Below are positions 50,030 to 62,831 of a stretch of 64,000 bases of DNA, one piece after another. A program made the translations under genes and the position numbers. Below the pieces are notes generated by a model. The model was not told where the DNA came from and did not search any database. It was given only the letters and a program-made list of their open reading frames with translations. The stretch lies in contig NC_089232.1 in assembly GCF_963924675.1 (NCBI RefSeq), positions 36,227,312-36,291,311 on the forward strand. Direction: 5' to 3'. Positions within the stretch are counted from its first letter, which is position 1. Every line of letters begins with the position of its first letter. Origin of the DNA: Phocoena phocoena (lineage: Eukaryota > Chordata > Mammalia > Artiodactyla > Phocoenidae).

Positions 50030-52345
50030 GGGAGCCTGGACTTCTACCTCCACCTAGTTATAATTAGGTACCCATCCCCCTCCTTGCTGGGGTGGTATCA
50101 GAGGAGGCCTAGAGAAGAGTCAGGACTTTCACCATCACACAGCAGTGATGAGGCCATCCCCACCACAGTGTCAGTGATGACCATGTGAGGACCTGGAACT
50201 GCCACCCCTGCCCAGCAGTAACAAAGAACACTGCCCTCCCTTTTCACTGGCTGAGTGAGGGAACCTGGACTTCTACCTCCACCCAGGAGTCATGAGATGG
50301 CATTCCTCTCTCACCTGCTAGAGTTGTGTCAGAGAAAGCTGGCTAAAACAGGGTTAAATGAGATCCAGTCTCATAACATAATATGAACACATCAAAGATT
50401 CAATCAGAAACCACTCATTGTACCAAGAACCAGGGAGATCTCAAACTGAATGAACATAGATGTCAACACTGGGATGACAGTGATTTTTAGAATTATCTGA
50501 CAAAGATTTAAGCAGCCATGATAAAATGTATTTCAACAGCAATTATGAACACCCTTGAAAAAAGTGAAAAAAGAAAAAAAGAAAACCTCAGCAAAGAAAT
50601 AGAAAGTCTCAGAAAAGAAATAGAAGCATGCAAAGAAGAAACAAATGAACTGAAAAGTACAAAATGAAAACAAAAAACTCACTGAGTGCACTCAACAGCA
50701 GAATGGAAGAGACAGAGGAAAGAATCAGTGAATTGAAAGAGAGAACAATAGACATTACCCAGTCTGAATGACAGAGAGAAATAGACTGGAAGGAAAAAAA
50801 TTAATAATGCAAGAAAAGGAAATAAAAGGCATATGGATCAGTAAAGAAGAAATAAAACTGTCCCTATTTGCAAATAACACGAGTGACTGTGTAGAACATC
50901 CCAAGGAATCTATACAAAAAAACCCTCCCAGAAGCAGTAAGTTCAGCAAGGTCACAGAATACAAGATGCACATGATACAAGATGCAAAACAACATGCAAA
51001 AATAGATTGTATTTCTATATGAAATATAAGAACCATGGTCACTGAAATTAAAAATACAATATTACTTATAATTGCGCAAAAAAAGAGAAATGCTTAAGTG
51101 TAAACCTGATATGATACATTCAGGACTTTATAGTGAAAACTACATAGCACTGATGAAAGATATCAAAGAATATCTAAATTAATGGAAACATGCCATCTTC
51201 CACGGATGAGAAGATTCAACAAAGTAAAGATGTAAATTCTCCCCAAACTGGATACAGGCTTGGCGTGACTCCTGTCCAAATCTCAAAAGGAGCTTTTATA
51301 GATACAGCAAGAATATTCTAAATTTTAGATCAGAAGGCAAAGGAACTAGAATAGCTAAAATAATCTTGAAAAAGAAGAATTAAGTAGGAGGACTCAGTCT
51401 GCCTGATTTCAAGATTTATTATATAGCTACAGTAATCAAGACTATGTGATAATGGTGAAGGAACAGAACAGAGAACCCAGAAATAAGCCCACACAAATAT
51501 GTCCAACTTATTTTGGAGAAAGGTACAAAAGCAGTTCAATGATGGAAAGATCGACTTTTCAACAAATGGTGCTGTAGCAATTGGACATCCATAGGCTAAA
51601 AAATTGAACCTTGACTTAAGTTGCACATCTTTTACAAAAATTAACTTAAAATGGATCATGGATTTAAAAGTAAAATATAAAACCATAAAACTTTTAGAAA
51701 GAAACATAGGGTAAAAGCTTCCGGATCTTGGGCTAAGTAGAGAGTTCTTAGACTTGTCACTAAAAGCACAATTCATAAGAGTAAAAATTGATAAACTGGA
51801 CTTCATCAAAATTAATTTTTGTTCTGCAAAAGGCCCTGGGAAGAGGATGAAAAGACACATTACAGAGTGGGAGACAAAATTTGCAAACCACATATCTGAC
51901 AAAGGAGACTAATATCTAGAATATATAATGGGCTCTTGAAACTCAATAATAAAAAAACAGAGAATCCAATTAGAAAATGGGTAAAAGACATGAAGAGACA
52001 TTTCACTGAAGAAGACATACAGATGGCAAATAAACATCTGAAAATATGTTCAGTATCAGTAGCCATTAGGGAAAGGCAAATTAAAACCGCAGTGAGACAT
52101 CACTACACACCTATCAGAATGGCTAAAATAAAAAGTAGTGACAACACTACCAAATGCTGGCAAGGATATGAAAAAACTGGGTCCCTTGCTCATTGCTGGT
52201 GGGAAAGTCGATTGGCATAGCCACTCCGGAGAACAGTTTGGTGGTTTCTTAAAAAAATGACATGCAGCTACCATACAATCCAGCAACTATACTCCTGGGC
52301 ATTTATCCCAGAGAAATCAAGACATGTTCACCCAAAAACCTGCAT
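50030..52345 (+). mobile_element. Old L1 (L1M-type), internally deleted
   Basis: Starts with 5' leader units containing CCTGGACTTCTACCTCCACC (at 50037 and 50265). ORF1-like coiled-coil coding sequence with many Lys/Glu codons follows to about 50810. It then jumps to late ORF2 (AAAGGCATATGGATCAGTAA) and continues to the ORF2 C-terminus, for example KTGSLAHCWWES near 52170-52205. Stops and frame breaks throughout show that it is dead. Confidence 0.88.
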
Positions 52346-52664
52346 ATGAATGTGTAAAACAGCTATATTTTATGTAAATGCATCTTCAAGTCCCCTGGAC
52401 TAATCTCTTTTTAATACAATTGACACCTCTTATATAGAAATTCTGGAGTCACTACTTCTGCCTTTGTAGGCTGAAAGAGGAAAATATATATATAAAAAAA
52501 AACCAAGTGGTACTTGATTTGAAGACTTGATACTAAGGCCTCCAGGGAAAGGAGAAATTATACACTCTATAAACCCCAAGGAATTACAGTGTTGCTGTTG
52601 TAATCATTGCTCTAAATCTGGACACCACTGGACATAATTCAGAGTCCTGAAACAATAGAAGGTT
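52346..52664. other. Intergenic, no gene recognised
   Basis: Short A/T-rich run at about 52482-52503. Nothing else seen. Confidence 0.5.
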
Positions 52665-52870
52665 TTAAAAGTTTAATGAATATTTACTGAGCATGTACTA
52701 TGTGTGAAGCATGAGATTTCTGCATTAAAATAACCTGTGTACCTAATAATTATCCCCATTTCACAGATGAGCAAATCTGGTGCAGAGAGGTTTAGATTTA
52801 GGTACTGCTCTGTGCCAGGCACTTTGATATTCAGCCATTATCTGATTTCATTCTCACAGTTAGTCTTGGT
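52665..52870 (-). repeat. MIR SINE, antisense, possibly two pieces
   Basis: TATTTACTGAGCATGTACTA, CCCCATTTCACAGATGAGCA, and a second start GTGCCAGGCACTTTGATATT. Confidence 0.65.
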
Positions 52871-53382
52871 CAAAGTTTCCAACCTCCTGTTTCTCAGGTC
52901 TTTGGTCGTCATTAAGAAAAGTATAATGGGAATGCTCTGAAATTAGCCCCCCAAATTAGGACCATGAATCTTGAAGAGCTCTACATTAAAAAGTACAAAG
53001 CAAGGGGGTCTTGAAATATTAATCTTTGTGCTGTTCTTTCTCCCCTTGCATTCTGGGTTCTTCTTTTAGTGGGCTTGTTATAGTAAGAATACAAAAAGAA
53101 GAAAATACTGATATTGAGGTTATTATAAACTTCCAAATCAGGTTTTTGCAAATCAAAAGACAGGGCTCTGAGGGCCTAGGTGCACAGAGTTTATGCCATG
53201 GCACAGACAAGAAAGGTGAGAAAGGGGAAGCCATCCTTTGCCCAGCCCCCTACTCTCCAGGGAGACTACTCGGGGGTCTCCTGCCCTGGAGGGGGAGAGA
53301 GCTGGGGTGCCTTGCTACGAGGGCCATCCTGCACCATTTGACTGGGAATATCACTTGTGTGCCAGGCAGGTCTTCTCCCGTT
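52871..53382. other. Intergenic, no gene recognised
   Basis: A 122-codon plus-strand frame at 53026-53394 has no domain and runs into an LTR. Confidence 0.5.
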
Positions 53383-53768
53383 ATTATGGGCTGAACTGTG
53401 TCCCCTCCTCTCATTCATATGTTGAAGCCCTCAATTTGAAGATAGGGCCTTTAAAGAGGTGATTAAATTAAAATGAGGCCGTTAAGGTAGGCCTTAATCC
53501 AATCTGACTGGCATCCTTATAAGAAGAGAAAACACAGACACAAAAAGAGATACCAGGCATGTGTGTATACAGAGGAAGGACCATGTGAGGACACAGTGAA
53601 GAGGCAGACATCCACAAGCCAAGGAGAGAGGCCCCAGGAGAAACCAGGCCCGCTGACACCTTGATCTTGGACTTCTAGCCTCTAGAACTGTGAGAAAATT
53701 AATTTCTGTTGTGTAAGCCACCCAGTCGGGGTATTCTGTTATGGTGGCCCTAGCAGACTAATGCACCT
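53383..53768 (+). mobile_element. MLT1-type (MaLR) solo LTR
   Basis: Near-complete: TTATGGGCTGAACTGTGTCC, ATATGTTGAAGCCCTCAATT, ACACCTTGATCTTGGACTTC and GTAAGCCACCCAGTCGGGGT, ending CTAGCAGACTAATGCACC. The best-preserved LTR in the window. Confidence 0.93.
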
Positions 53769-54930
53769 GCTATTTGGCGAGGGTCTCCCATCAACCATGG
53801 AAAAGAAGACTTCCCATGGCCAAGACATTTGCTGAGCTCCATCCGCAGCTCGGCAGACTCCTTCAACAACAGCCCGGGGCGCTTGTAAGTCCCCCCACAA
53901 CAGAAGGTCCTTGGCCCTGAGAGGGGTGAGGATGGTGTGGAGAGGAAGATCCATCAGAGGAACTGAGGTGGGGCCGGACTGGGCTGGGACGGAGTTGGGG
54001 GGAGCTTTCCTGGTTCCAGGTGCAGAAGTTTCTCTTGGTGGGCAGAGCTGCGTCTCTATGGAAAATGATTAACCTGATTGTGAAGCAGCCCGAGCTCCTG
54101 GGAGACGAGGTTGAGGGGAAATTGGTTTCTTTCTCTCGCTGGGCCCAGGATTCAAAAGTTGACTTGATGTGGACGTGCCTTGTCTAAGCAGACTCAGGGC
54201 GGCCGGGAGGAGCCGGTGATGAAATGGCCAGTGACTGGCAGGGCTTCTGAGCGGCACCATCCATGGAGAGACCCATGGGTTTGCCTTCCTGAGGTGTCCC
54301 AGGATGCCTTGGGTAGAGGATCCAATGAGAGGCCGGCCTCCTGGATACGTGGTTCAGGGGCTCAGACACTGTCTCTTGGGCCCCAAAGTGAAGGGTGGCA
54401 TCTGAGTGATGAGAGGTTTCCTGTGGCCTACATTTTCTCACTTTGCTCTGCGCCTCAGCTGTCACAGCAACTTTATCCTTGGAGTTTTTGGATCTGGATT
54501 TGGTGCTCAAATTGAAAAATAAATGACGAGACTGCATGTGTTGGGAGCAAAAGGAAGCCCATGGTTTTCTGCATGGGTAATGAGAGGAAGCAACAAATTC
54601 CTTCCTTTCTTTTTCTTTAAACTTAAGTCAAAACAACAGTCGCACAGATAAGTGTATGTGCGTGACTGCGGCTGAAGTCTCAATCAGAGTGGATCTTTCT
54701 AAAACTCTAGGAGAGGCACAGTGAGGGCTTCCCTAGCACTGAGATGGGAGGAAAAAGCTCCAGCCTCCTACTTCTGGCTAAACCCCAGCTTCTTTGCCTG
54801 TGAAATAGAGAGGTTGGATTAAATGATTGCAAAATATTATAATTCTAGGATTTGTAATTTTACTTAGGTTCTTACAAGTGTTTAAGTCAAACCCTACATA
54901 TCACTGTGTTTCTCTTTCCAAAGATTAAAT
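53769..54930. other. Intergenic, no gene recognised
   Basis: Moderately GC-rich to about 54450, with a MIR-like core at about 54770-54830. Open frames near 54180-54540 occur on both strands and lack known domains. Confidence 0.5.
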
Positions 54931-55062
54931 GGCTGTGTGTGTGTGGTGCGTATGTGCGTGTAGTGTGGGTGTAGTGTAGTGTATATGTGCTGTGTGTATG
55001 TGGCCTATGTGTGCCATGTGCGTGTGTTGTGTGTACAGTATGTGTGCGTTTGGTGTGTCATG
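54931..55062. repeat. Degenerate TG-rich repeat
   Basis: TGTG/TGCG/TAGTG units over about 130 bp. The Cys/Val-rich frame across it is an artefact. Confidence 0.75.
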
Positions 55063-55362
55063 CACTATTTACTCTTGCTGTCCAGAGTGACCCCCCATTG
55101 CCCCATCTATGCTAGATTTCCAGATCCTTCAGAAACCCTGTCTCCCACACCCAGCCAAATAAGCAAGAACACATGTGAAAAGCCTTTCTTATTCCACTGC
55201 CTCTTGAGATGCAGCCAAACAGCTGGAATTACATGCTTTGTAGAGAACCAAGGACGTGGCATGGCAATAAAAAATTCAGTTGGTGTTTGAAAACCAAATT
55301 CCTTTTCCCAAACCTGAGAGGACGAGAGAGGGTAGAGGCTGGGCTACCTCTTGCTGGCAGCT

Positions 55363-55364
<2 letters not shown>

Positions 55365-55402
<38 letters not shown>
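55365..55402. repeat. (TG)n microsatellite, about 19 units
   Basis: Uninterrupted GT run. Confidence 0.95.
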
Positions 55403-55404
<2 letters not shown>

Positions 55405-55769
55405 AGGGGGTATCTTACATTAAAACCTCTGTCTTTCTCCCATTTACACGTGTATTTGCATTTCAGGCTCCAATTTAAAAGTCAGCCTCTTTTTTCCTCT
55501 GCATCTCTTTCTCTGGTTCTTTTGTTCTTCATGCATCTCTCCAGCCGCCCTGCTTCCTCTTTTGCCTTGGAACAGCATGTCAAGCTCCTTGTGACAGCAG
55601 CTCAGTGTTCGTAATCTGCTGTGTGGAGGGGGCCCCAGATTAAAGCAAGGAAGGTTAGAATGGCTTATAATTGCTAGGATGCTGGGCATCAGACTCTTTA
55701 ACACCTCCACCTTCCTGGCCACGGAAGGGTTTCCTTTTGATTCTGGGGGTGTACAGAGCGGCCATTCCA

Positions 55770-56240
55770 CGTGTGTTCCAGTTCTGTATTGTTGCTTAGC
55801 AAGTCACCCCAAATTAAGTGGCTTGAAACAACAATCATTTGTTTTGCTCATGAATCTGGGATTTCAGCATGGCACTTGCTGGGGTGGCTTGAAGGTGAGG
55901 GGTGACTCCACAGTTGGGGGTTGGAGTCATCTGAAACTCATTCATTCACATGTCTGCTGTTTATTGCTGGCTGTTGGCTGGGACCTTAACTGGGACTGTT
56001 GGCCGGAACGCCTTCATGTGGCTTTTCTATGAGACTGGTGTTCTCACAGCCTGGTGGCTGGGTTCCAAGAGAGAACGTCTCAAGAGATAAGGTGGAAGTG
56101 CATATTATTTTTATGACCTCGTCTCAGAAGTCATTTAGTGTTACTCTGTCATAATCTACTGGCCAAGGCAGTTACAAAATTCTGTCCAAGAGGGGGTGAC
56201 ATAGACCCCACTACACATTAGGAGGAGGGTTCAATGTCCT
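55770..56240 (-). mobile_element. Probable LTR or related old repeat, antisense
   Basis: TCTGTATTGTTGCTTAGCAA, AGTGGCTTGAAACAACAATC, CTGGTGGCTGGGTTCCAAGA and ATAATCTACTGGCCAAGGCA are familiar blocks of an old mammalian LTR read backwards. Subfamily not assigned. Confidence 0.6.
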
Positions 56241-56258
56241 ATTGTAAAAACAGCCTGT

Positions 56259-56294
<36 letters not shown>
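56259..56294. repeat. (TG)n microsatellite
   Basis: About 17 GT units directly after the antisense LTR-like repeat. Confidence 0.93.
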
Positions 56295-56295
<1 letters not shown>

Positions 56296-56554
56296 ATTTG
56301 TGCACTCTTGTAGTGTACTATGTACTCTACTGTAGTAATGTAGTGAATATGTATTAAGTGTAGTGAACATTCACTATGTTGTGACAGCTGTGTTTGAAAG
56401 TTCAGTCTACTACCTCTCTTTCCACATTCACCATCACTTTCTTTGCCACTTATAGTCCTAGTGGTTTAAATTTATAGACAGAGATGGAATTTGTAGTAAG
56501 GTTTGTGTAACACATGGATGTTAAAGCTTACACTTTTGCTTGAATCATGTAGTA

Positions 56555-57178
56555 GGAAGAATGGCCTCGAAATGGACCCCAAGATTCTGCCTCCTGGTGT
56601 ACACGTCCCTCCCCTTAGGAGTGTGCGGGACCTGTACATATGATGGGATTTTACTGGGGTGATTAGGTTACGTGAGATGGCAAAGGTGAAGGGATTTTGC
56701 AGATGTAATTAAGGTCCCTAATCAGTTACTTTGGGTTAATAAAAGGGAGATTGCCCTGGTGGGCATGACATTATCAGGTGAGTCCTTTAAAGGACAGTCA
56801 GGTCTTCCCTAAATTAGAGAGAGATTCTCCTGCTGGCTTTGAAAAAATAAGATGCCATGTTGTGAGAAGGCCATGTGGCTACAATATGAGGGTGACCTCT
56901 AAGAGCTGAGAGCAACCCCAAACAACAGCCAGTAAGAAAACAGGGGCCTCAGTCCTACAACTGCAAGAAAATTCTGCCAACAACCTGAGTGAACTCAGAA
57001 GAACTCCAGATGAGAACATAGACCAGCTGACATCTTGAGACCCTGAACAGAGAACCTAGCTACTCCATGTCCAGGCTCCTGACCAACAGAAACTATGAGA
57101 TGACAAATGTGTGTTGTTTTAAGCCACCAAATTTGTGGTATGTGTTATACAGCAATAGAAAACTCACACGAGGCATGA
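56555..57178 (+). mobile_element. MLT1-type (MaLR) LTR
   Basis: AGATTCTGCCTCCTGGTGTA, GATTTTGCAGATGTAATTAA, CCTCAGTCCTACAACTGCAA, GAATTCTGCCAACAACC-like sequence, and TGTTTTAAGCCACCAAATTT. Nearly full-length. Confidence 0.82.
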
Positions 57179-57254
57179 CCATGAGCTCCACCGGCAAGAA
57201 AACGTTATTGAATGGGTAATTGGAGAAACACTCAGCAGATCTAGTAGCGAGACT

Positions 57255-57545
57255 GTGCACACGCTGTAAGACCCAGCTCAAATGTCACCTCCTGTAAGAT
57301 CTTCTTGGAGTCTCTTCAGCTAGAAGTAATCTCTTGCATCTGAAATCCTATAGCTTGTTTGTCCCTCTTTTGTGGTACTTCTCGTATTCTGTTTGTGTGA
57401 AACCAGTGAACATGTTTTGACTCCCTGACTGGATTGTAGGGTCCTCCCGATGGAAATTGTGTCCTATTTTTTGGCACCAAGGTACTTAGTATAGTTCTTT
57501 GTGTATCAAAAAATGTTCTTGATAATTTATTAGGTAATTTTCTCA
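57255..57545 (+). repeat. L2 LINE 3' region
   Basis: CAGCTCAAATGTCACCTCCT, ACTGGATTGTAGGGTCCTCC and GGCACCAAGGTACTTAGTAT. Confidence 0.75.
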
Positions 57546-59027
57546 GGGACGGAACTTCAACTTTTTTTTGTGGAGGCAGTCTAAGAGTACATTTTGAAAT
57601 AAGGAAATTCAAGAGATGGTATTCACTATTGTTTTAAGGCTGTTAGTTTAAAATATCAAAACTAGCCAAGTATTCTGGCCGTCACTGCAGTCAGTGAGAA
57701 TGTTTCTGTCATTTGAGATTCTGAAATTAAGCCTCTGAATGTTCATCCAATAGACTCTGGTTCCCAGACTCTGAAACTCTCTGCCAAGACAGAATCACAG
57801 ATCTATCTGAGTAATCTTTATTTTTATCCTGAAAACGGAGAAAAGAACTTCCTAAACCACTGGGACAAGCTGCTGTTTAGCTGTTACCCCTAGAATCAGG
57901 ACCACTATGGTCATGAAGGTAAGGATGACATTTCTTCTTAGAGCACTAACTACACGCCTATTTAGAGAAACATATAGGCTTTAGGTTCTCTTTTGAATTT
58001 AGTTTGGGGACACTGAACGCAGAGGAAGAAGGAAGGCCAAAGGACATAAAAAAGTCACGCTTTTCATATAGCAAAACTTCTGTAGCAAAAGAAGCCAACA
58101 GTTCCTGGGGGCTGGTTGGTTTGAGCCCCAGAGGTCTCTCGTGTCTCAGGGGTGTGAGAACCTGAACACCACAAGGTACTGTTTTTGGCAAGCTTGATTA
58201 CTAATAACAAAAAGCATTGCCATTAATAGTCTTCCCTGTAGCTCTTATAAAAATAGAATGGTATTACTGTGAGGGTTTCTTTGGGTCAAGTTGTTAGTCA
58301 GGTCTACACTTAACGTGCTTTAGGGGAGCACCAGCTGATTACTCTGGGCTCAGGAACACCTTTCGAGGACTTCCAGATCTGGGCCTTATAAAAATAGTGA
58401 ATAGAAACACTGCATTTATACTGCTTCTGAGAATTGGTAAAGAGTTTCATATACATTATTCCACTAGGAAAAAGCTGTCCTCTGCTAATAACTTGGCCTA
58501 CCAGGGGCAGGTGAAATTCAGGGACCATGATGGTTAAGGCCTCAAATGGCATCCACTTTGTTTGGAAATTAGGAGTGTGTGTCCTGTTCTGGTTGCCAAT
58601 CTCATGAGGCCCCAGATATCTGGAGCTGACAGATCAGATCACTACTAGTTATCATCAAGATGGTGTTAAAGGCCTGAGTCAGAACTTAATCACACCAGCT
58701 ATTCTCTGGTTCACCCTGTGGTTATCCCCATGGTCAATAATGAAACTGGATATGACAGGTCCAGCTTTTATATTTCATATGGAGGACAAGTAAGCATTTG
58801 TGAAATCTACCGGGAATTATTTTGCAAAAATCCTGGTATGGGATCTGTGGTCTATTTGCTGTTTAGACTCTAGATAATCCTTGAGCCTCACTAGGTATTT
58901 ATCCTTATAAATGGCTTGTAAGCTAAATGTGTTAGGAAAAAAGACCACAGTATTGCGTGCAAGCGTGCGTGTGTGTGTCTGTGTGTGTGTATCTGGTGGG
59001 AGGTGGGACAGTAAGAAACTAAGAAGA
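57546..59027. other. Intergenic; short TG repeat
   Basis: A GTGTGT tract lies at about 58967-58990. No gene or clear repeat elsewhere. Confidence 0.5.
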
Positions 59028-59095
59028 GGCTTCCCTGGTGGTGCAGTGGTTGAGAGTCCGCCTGCCGATGCAGGGGACACGGGTTCGTGCCCCGG
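59028..59095 (+). mobile_element. CHR-type SINE, 3'-truncated head only
   Basis: GAGGCTTCCCTGGTGGTGCAG to GGGTTCGTGCCCCGGT, which is only the tRNA-like head. It stops abruptly with no tRNA-unrelated body and no A-tail. Confidence 0.9.
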
Positions 59096-59329
59096 TGCGC
59101 TCGTGAAGAGAAAGTATAGGATTCGAGAAATAAGAAGGTTGGGATACTAGCCCCATCCACCTCTGCCTTAGCTTCACTTAGAGAGGTTTTTTAAAACGTA
59201 GATATTTAGACCTAGCTTTAATGAATTACAATTTCTGGGAGTGGGGCCCAGAAAACTGCATTTCAAACAAACAGGTAATTTTGATGCACTGGTTTGTTTG
59301 CAAACCACTGGAATAACAAATAGATTACA

Positions 59330-59475
59330 AGTAACAGTGTAAAGAGCACTGGACGGGGAGTCAGGGTGCTGTGTTTAAGTTCTGCCACCAGCTTGCTGTG
59401 TGACCTTGTGAAATTCACTTTGCCTCTTTGGGTCTCAGTTTCCTCATCTGTAAAATGGGTGGTGGTCCAAATAAG
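59330..59475 (+). repeat. MIR SINE
   Basis: GTGTAAAGAGCACTGGACGG, GTGTGACCTTGTGAAATTCA and TCTCAGTTTCCTCATCTGTA. Confidence 0.9.
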
Positions 59476-60479
59476 TGGTAACATTCTATCCAGCACCCAC
59501 ATTATAATTCAAAGACTGTCTATGACACAAATGTCTGAAGCCACTCAGGGGTTCTATGAAGATCACTATGCAGGTGCAGGGAAGCAAGACACTGGGAAAG
59601 AGGCACGGGTATGAGAAACAAGTGGGGAGAGAGTCTCATGCAAAGGGCCTCTCCGTTGGTGGAATCCACGTTTTGCGGGGCTTGACACATGTAATTTGAA
59701 GTGTCCTCTTTAAGAAAAAGAATGCAAAATTACCATTTAGTGGTAATTAAAATTTAGTATAAAAGCAAATATTTGCTTATCCAGAAAAAAACCATAATAT
59801 CTTTATTAGTTCGTTGCCTGACATACCTTTATAATACTTTTTTTCCTATAGCTTTGGTCTTCATACATTTTGATTTTCTCTTCATGTGACAATAATTTTA
59901 CACTTTCACTTTATTTGGAGAAAATAGAAAGACAATTGTCTTTAATGTGTTTGAAATTTTTTTCTAAGCTATTGATAGTTTAGCAAAGTTTCTTTCAGCT
60001 TCACAACTCATTGTTGGTCATGTTGTATACAATTTTAGGATTATTGTCAAATCTGGGAAAACCTTAATCAAGCTTCTTTCGTATTAGAGCTGTAAGAGTT
60101 GGAAGAATTTTTCCATGTACTAGCTTCCACCTTTTAATCCTTGTTTTTTCTCCTTTACCTGGATAGTTCTGGTGCTGAGCACTATGGTGCTGGTGCCAGG
60201 TTCATAGCACAATGTCCCCTCTGCACCTTGGGGCACTGGGTGAGCTGGCAGAGAGGGCTGTCGAGGCCATTCTTACAGTAGGACGGCTCACCATCACTGA
60301 TCTGCACGTGGAAATGAACACAAACATTCCCCTAAATGCACACCAAGTGTATCTCCAACTTGAATTCTTCTCAGCGAGATCCCCCAAATGCCCATGAGCA
60401 CTCCAGGGCTCCCTGACCTCTGAGGGATGCATGATAGAGGAGGAGGGAGAGTGGAAAGAGACTGTCATCTTAAATTATG
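59476..60479. other. Intergenic, no gene recognised
   Basis: AT-rich from about 59700 to 60110. Complementary short frames at 60202-60468 show no domain. Confidence 0.5.
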
Positions 60480-60715
60480 GTTGTCAGAAATTTATATATG
60501 TATATTTTATTATTTGTAAGTTATATAGTATACATTTCAGGTGGACCCAGTGACTTGTATATAATATACATACTATATGTATCAATGATATATAATATAT
60601 ATATACACACTATATATACAACTGTTATATATTATACATTAATAATATTATATATTATACTATATACATACACCATATAAATTGGTATACACACATATAT
60701 ACTGCCAATTTTACA
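60480..60715. repeat. TA-rich low-complexity tract
   Basis: TATATA/TATACA repeats over about 230 bp. The Tyr/Ile-rich frame across it is an artefact. Confidence 0.85.
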
Positions 60716-61919
60716 AAAATATATGGGCTGTATGATCCCATTGCTAGGGCCCTTCGAAAGCCATGGAGGAGCCAGTGCAAGGAGAGTCCCTGGATTTTAG
60801 AGCTTCGTTAGCTTTACAGTAGATCCACACCTGCTTTGATTACTGGGACAGAGACCAGGGTTGATTGTGGGAATCACAGGGCTGAGATATTTCCCCGAGG
60901 GTGCGGAGAGTTTTGAAAGGCTCAGGCACATACCTCTAGGGTGAAGTGCTGTGACCCTGACTGCATTGTTGGTATGGAGTTCATCTGTATTCCTTCCCTC
61001 TTCTCCTCTCATCCCCACGTAGGAAGGTTAGTGTCACGCCTGTGCAGGTAGCTGAGCCGACATTCCACAGTTAGTTATCCTCGCTGCCCCGCTCCCCATG
61101 AAAAGGTGGAGGTTAATCTTTCAGAGGAGTGGGGAGGAGAATTCTGGGATAAATACGTATCTTGGAAAAGGGCTGAGAAACAGAAGCACTTCCTTGGAGC
61201 CCACTTAAAGAGAGCATGGGCAAAGCTAGATTGTCAGCAGAGGATCCTGCAAAGAATATGGTTGGCTGTGTCATGTTAGGAGCAGAGCAGGCAGGAGGCT
61301 TTAGCAAAGACGTAAGAGGGAACTCTGCTGGGGGATGGAGGAGTGGGATTGGGCAATGAAGGTGCCTGTCTGGGTGATTGACTTCAAGAGGCAGGAGATA
61401 ACTGGAGACCTGCCAGAATCCTCAAATATGTGAATACCCAAGAGTATACACTATACACAGTGGAATGTGGACACAAAGACAGTAGAGAACAGTAAAGTCC
61501 CCTTGCAATGCGGTTGCTGCACAGTTGGCCAGGTTCACTCACACTAGCTAAGTGACATTCTGGAGCACCAAGCTTCCAGAGGGAGATAGTCGCAAGTGAG
61601 CCTCATCCAAAGGACACCTGCATCACAGGCATTCTGAATTATGAAGGATTAGTCAAACCCTCATCATTAAATTAATACCATGAGCCTGCTTTTAAAGTTT
61701 TGCTCAGAATTCTGCAACAGCTTCCTTTCGTAACTAGGGAAGGAGCAGTGTGGGGCAGGGAAGTGTACCTCAGCTGGGGGAAGACTGAGTTAATATACTA
61801 GAACCCAAATCCTGGGAACCCCTCTTCGCTGGAGGCTCACCTGGATGCAAGACTGGTGAACGGATGGACACCTTCTTCAGAAGGGATCCTTCTTCAGAAT
61901 TCTTGCTCTCCTTTGGTTT
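60716..61919. other. Intergenic, no gene recognised
   Basis: No clear repeat or gene in about 1.2 kb. Confidence 0.5.
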
Positions 61920-62215
61920 TCTTCTTATTTTTTAAAATTTCAAATCAGAGAATATAATATATACAGTAAAGTGTTTATAGAGCATTAATCTTATGTGTAC
62001 AGCTCAATGAATTTTTGTCTACATGTATATGCATGTGCCCACTACTCAGATCAATATATAGACATTTTCAGCATCCCAGAAAGTAACCCTTGCTCCTTCC
62101 TAGTTAATTATCCTTCCTTCACTGTAGAGGTAACTAATATTCTGATTTATATTACCATTGATTAGCTTTTCCTTTTCTTGAACTTCATAAAAACGGAATG
62201 ATTCAATATATTTTC
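61920..62215 (-). repeat. Old L1 (L1M-type), antisense, part 1
   Basis: ATGTGTACAGCTCAATGAAT, TGCCCACTACTCAGATCAAT and TGAACTTCATAAAAACGGAA are reversed L1 3' UTR. It continues at 63161 after two later insertions. Confidence 0.8.
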
Positions 62216-62790
62216 TATATTAGTATTCTATTGTGGTATAACAAATAACCATAAATTTAGTGGTTTAAAACAACACATGTTTATCATCTCACATTTTCTG
62301 TGGGTTAGGAGTTAGGGCACAGCTTACCTGGGTTCTCTGCTCAGGATCTTACGAAGCTTCAATCAAGGTGTTGGCTGGGCTGTGTTCTCATTTGATGGCT
62401 TGATGGGGAAGAAACTTCTTGCAAGCTCATTCAGGTTGTTGGCAAAATTCACTTCCTTGTGGTTGTATGACTGTTTGCCAAAGGCCACTCTCAGTTCTTA
62501 GAGAATACCTGTAGTCCCTTGCCACATGGCCCTCTCACAGGCTCTCTCACAATATAATAGCTTACTTCATGGAAGCAAGGGAGAAGCTCTCTCTCTAGTT
62601 TACAAAGACAGAGTCTTGAATAAAGTAACATAATCATGGGAGACGTGGTATCCCATCAATTGTGACATATATTATAACCTAATCAAAGAAGCAGCATCCT
62701 ATTACCTTTGCTGTATTGTATTTGCTGGAAACAAGTCACAGGCTTTGCCTGAAATCACAAGGACAGGATTGTATAAGGATGTGACTTGTT
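62216..62790 (-). mobile_element. MLT1-type LTR inserted in old L1
   Basis: Antisense: ATTGTGGTATAACAAATAAC, TAGTGGTTTAAAACAACACA, TTCAATCAAGGTGTTGGCTG and GTATTTGCTGGAAACAAGTC, then a G-run at about 62790-62801. It resembles the sense copy at 2840-3385. Confidence 0.75.
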
Positions 62791-62831
62791 GGGGGGGGGG
62801 GTGTCCTGTAGAGTGTGTCTGCCACATTCTG

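Noticed and set aside
51330..51902. 190-codon minus-strand open frame
   Set aside because: Antisense to the ORF2 part of an old L1. Its hydrophobic composition is the shadow of the A-rich L1 sense strand.
53026..53394. 122-codon plus-strand open frame
   Set aside because: No domain recognised, runs into the MLT1 LTR at 53383, and overlaps another frame at 53238-53462.
60480..60715. Tyr/Ile-rich open frame
   Set aside because: Produced by the TATATA low-complexity tract.
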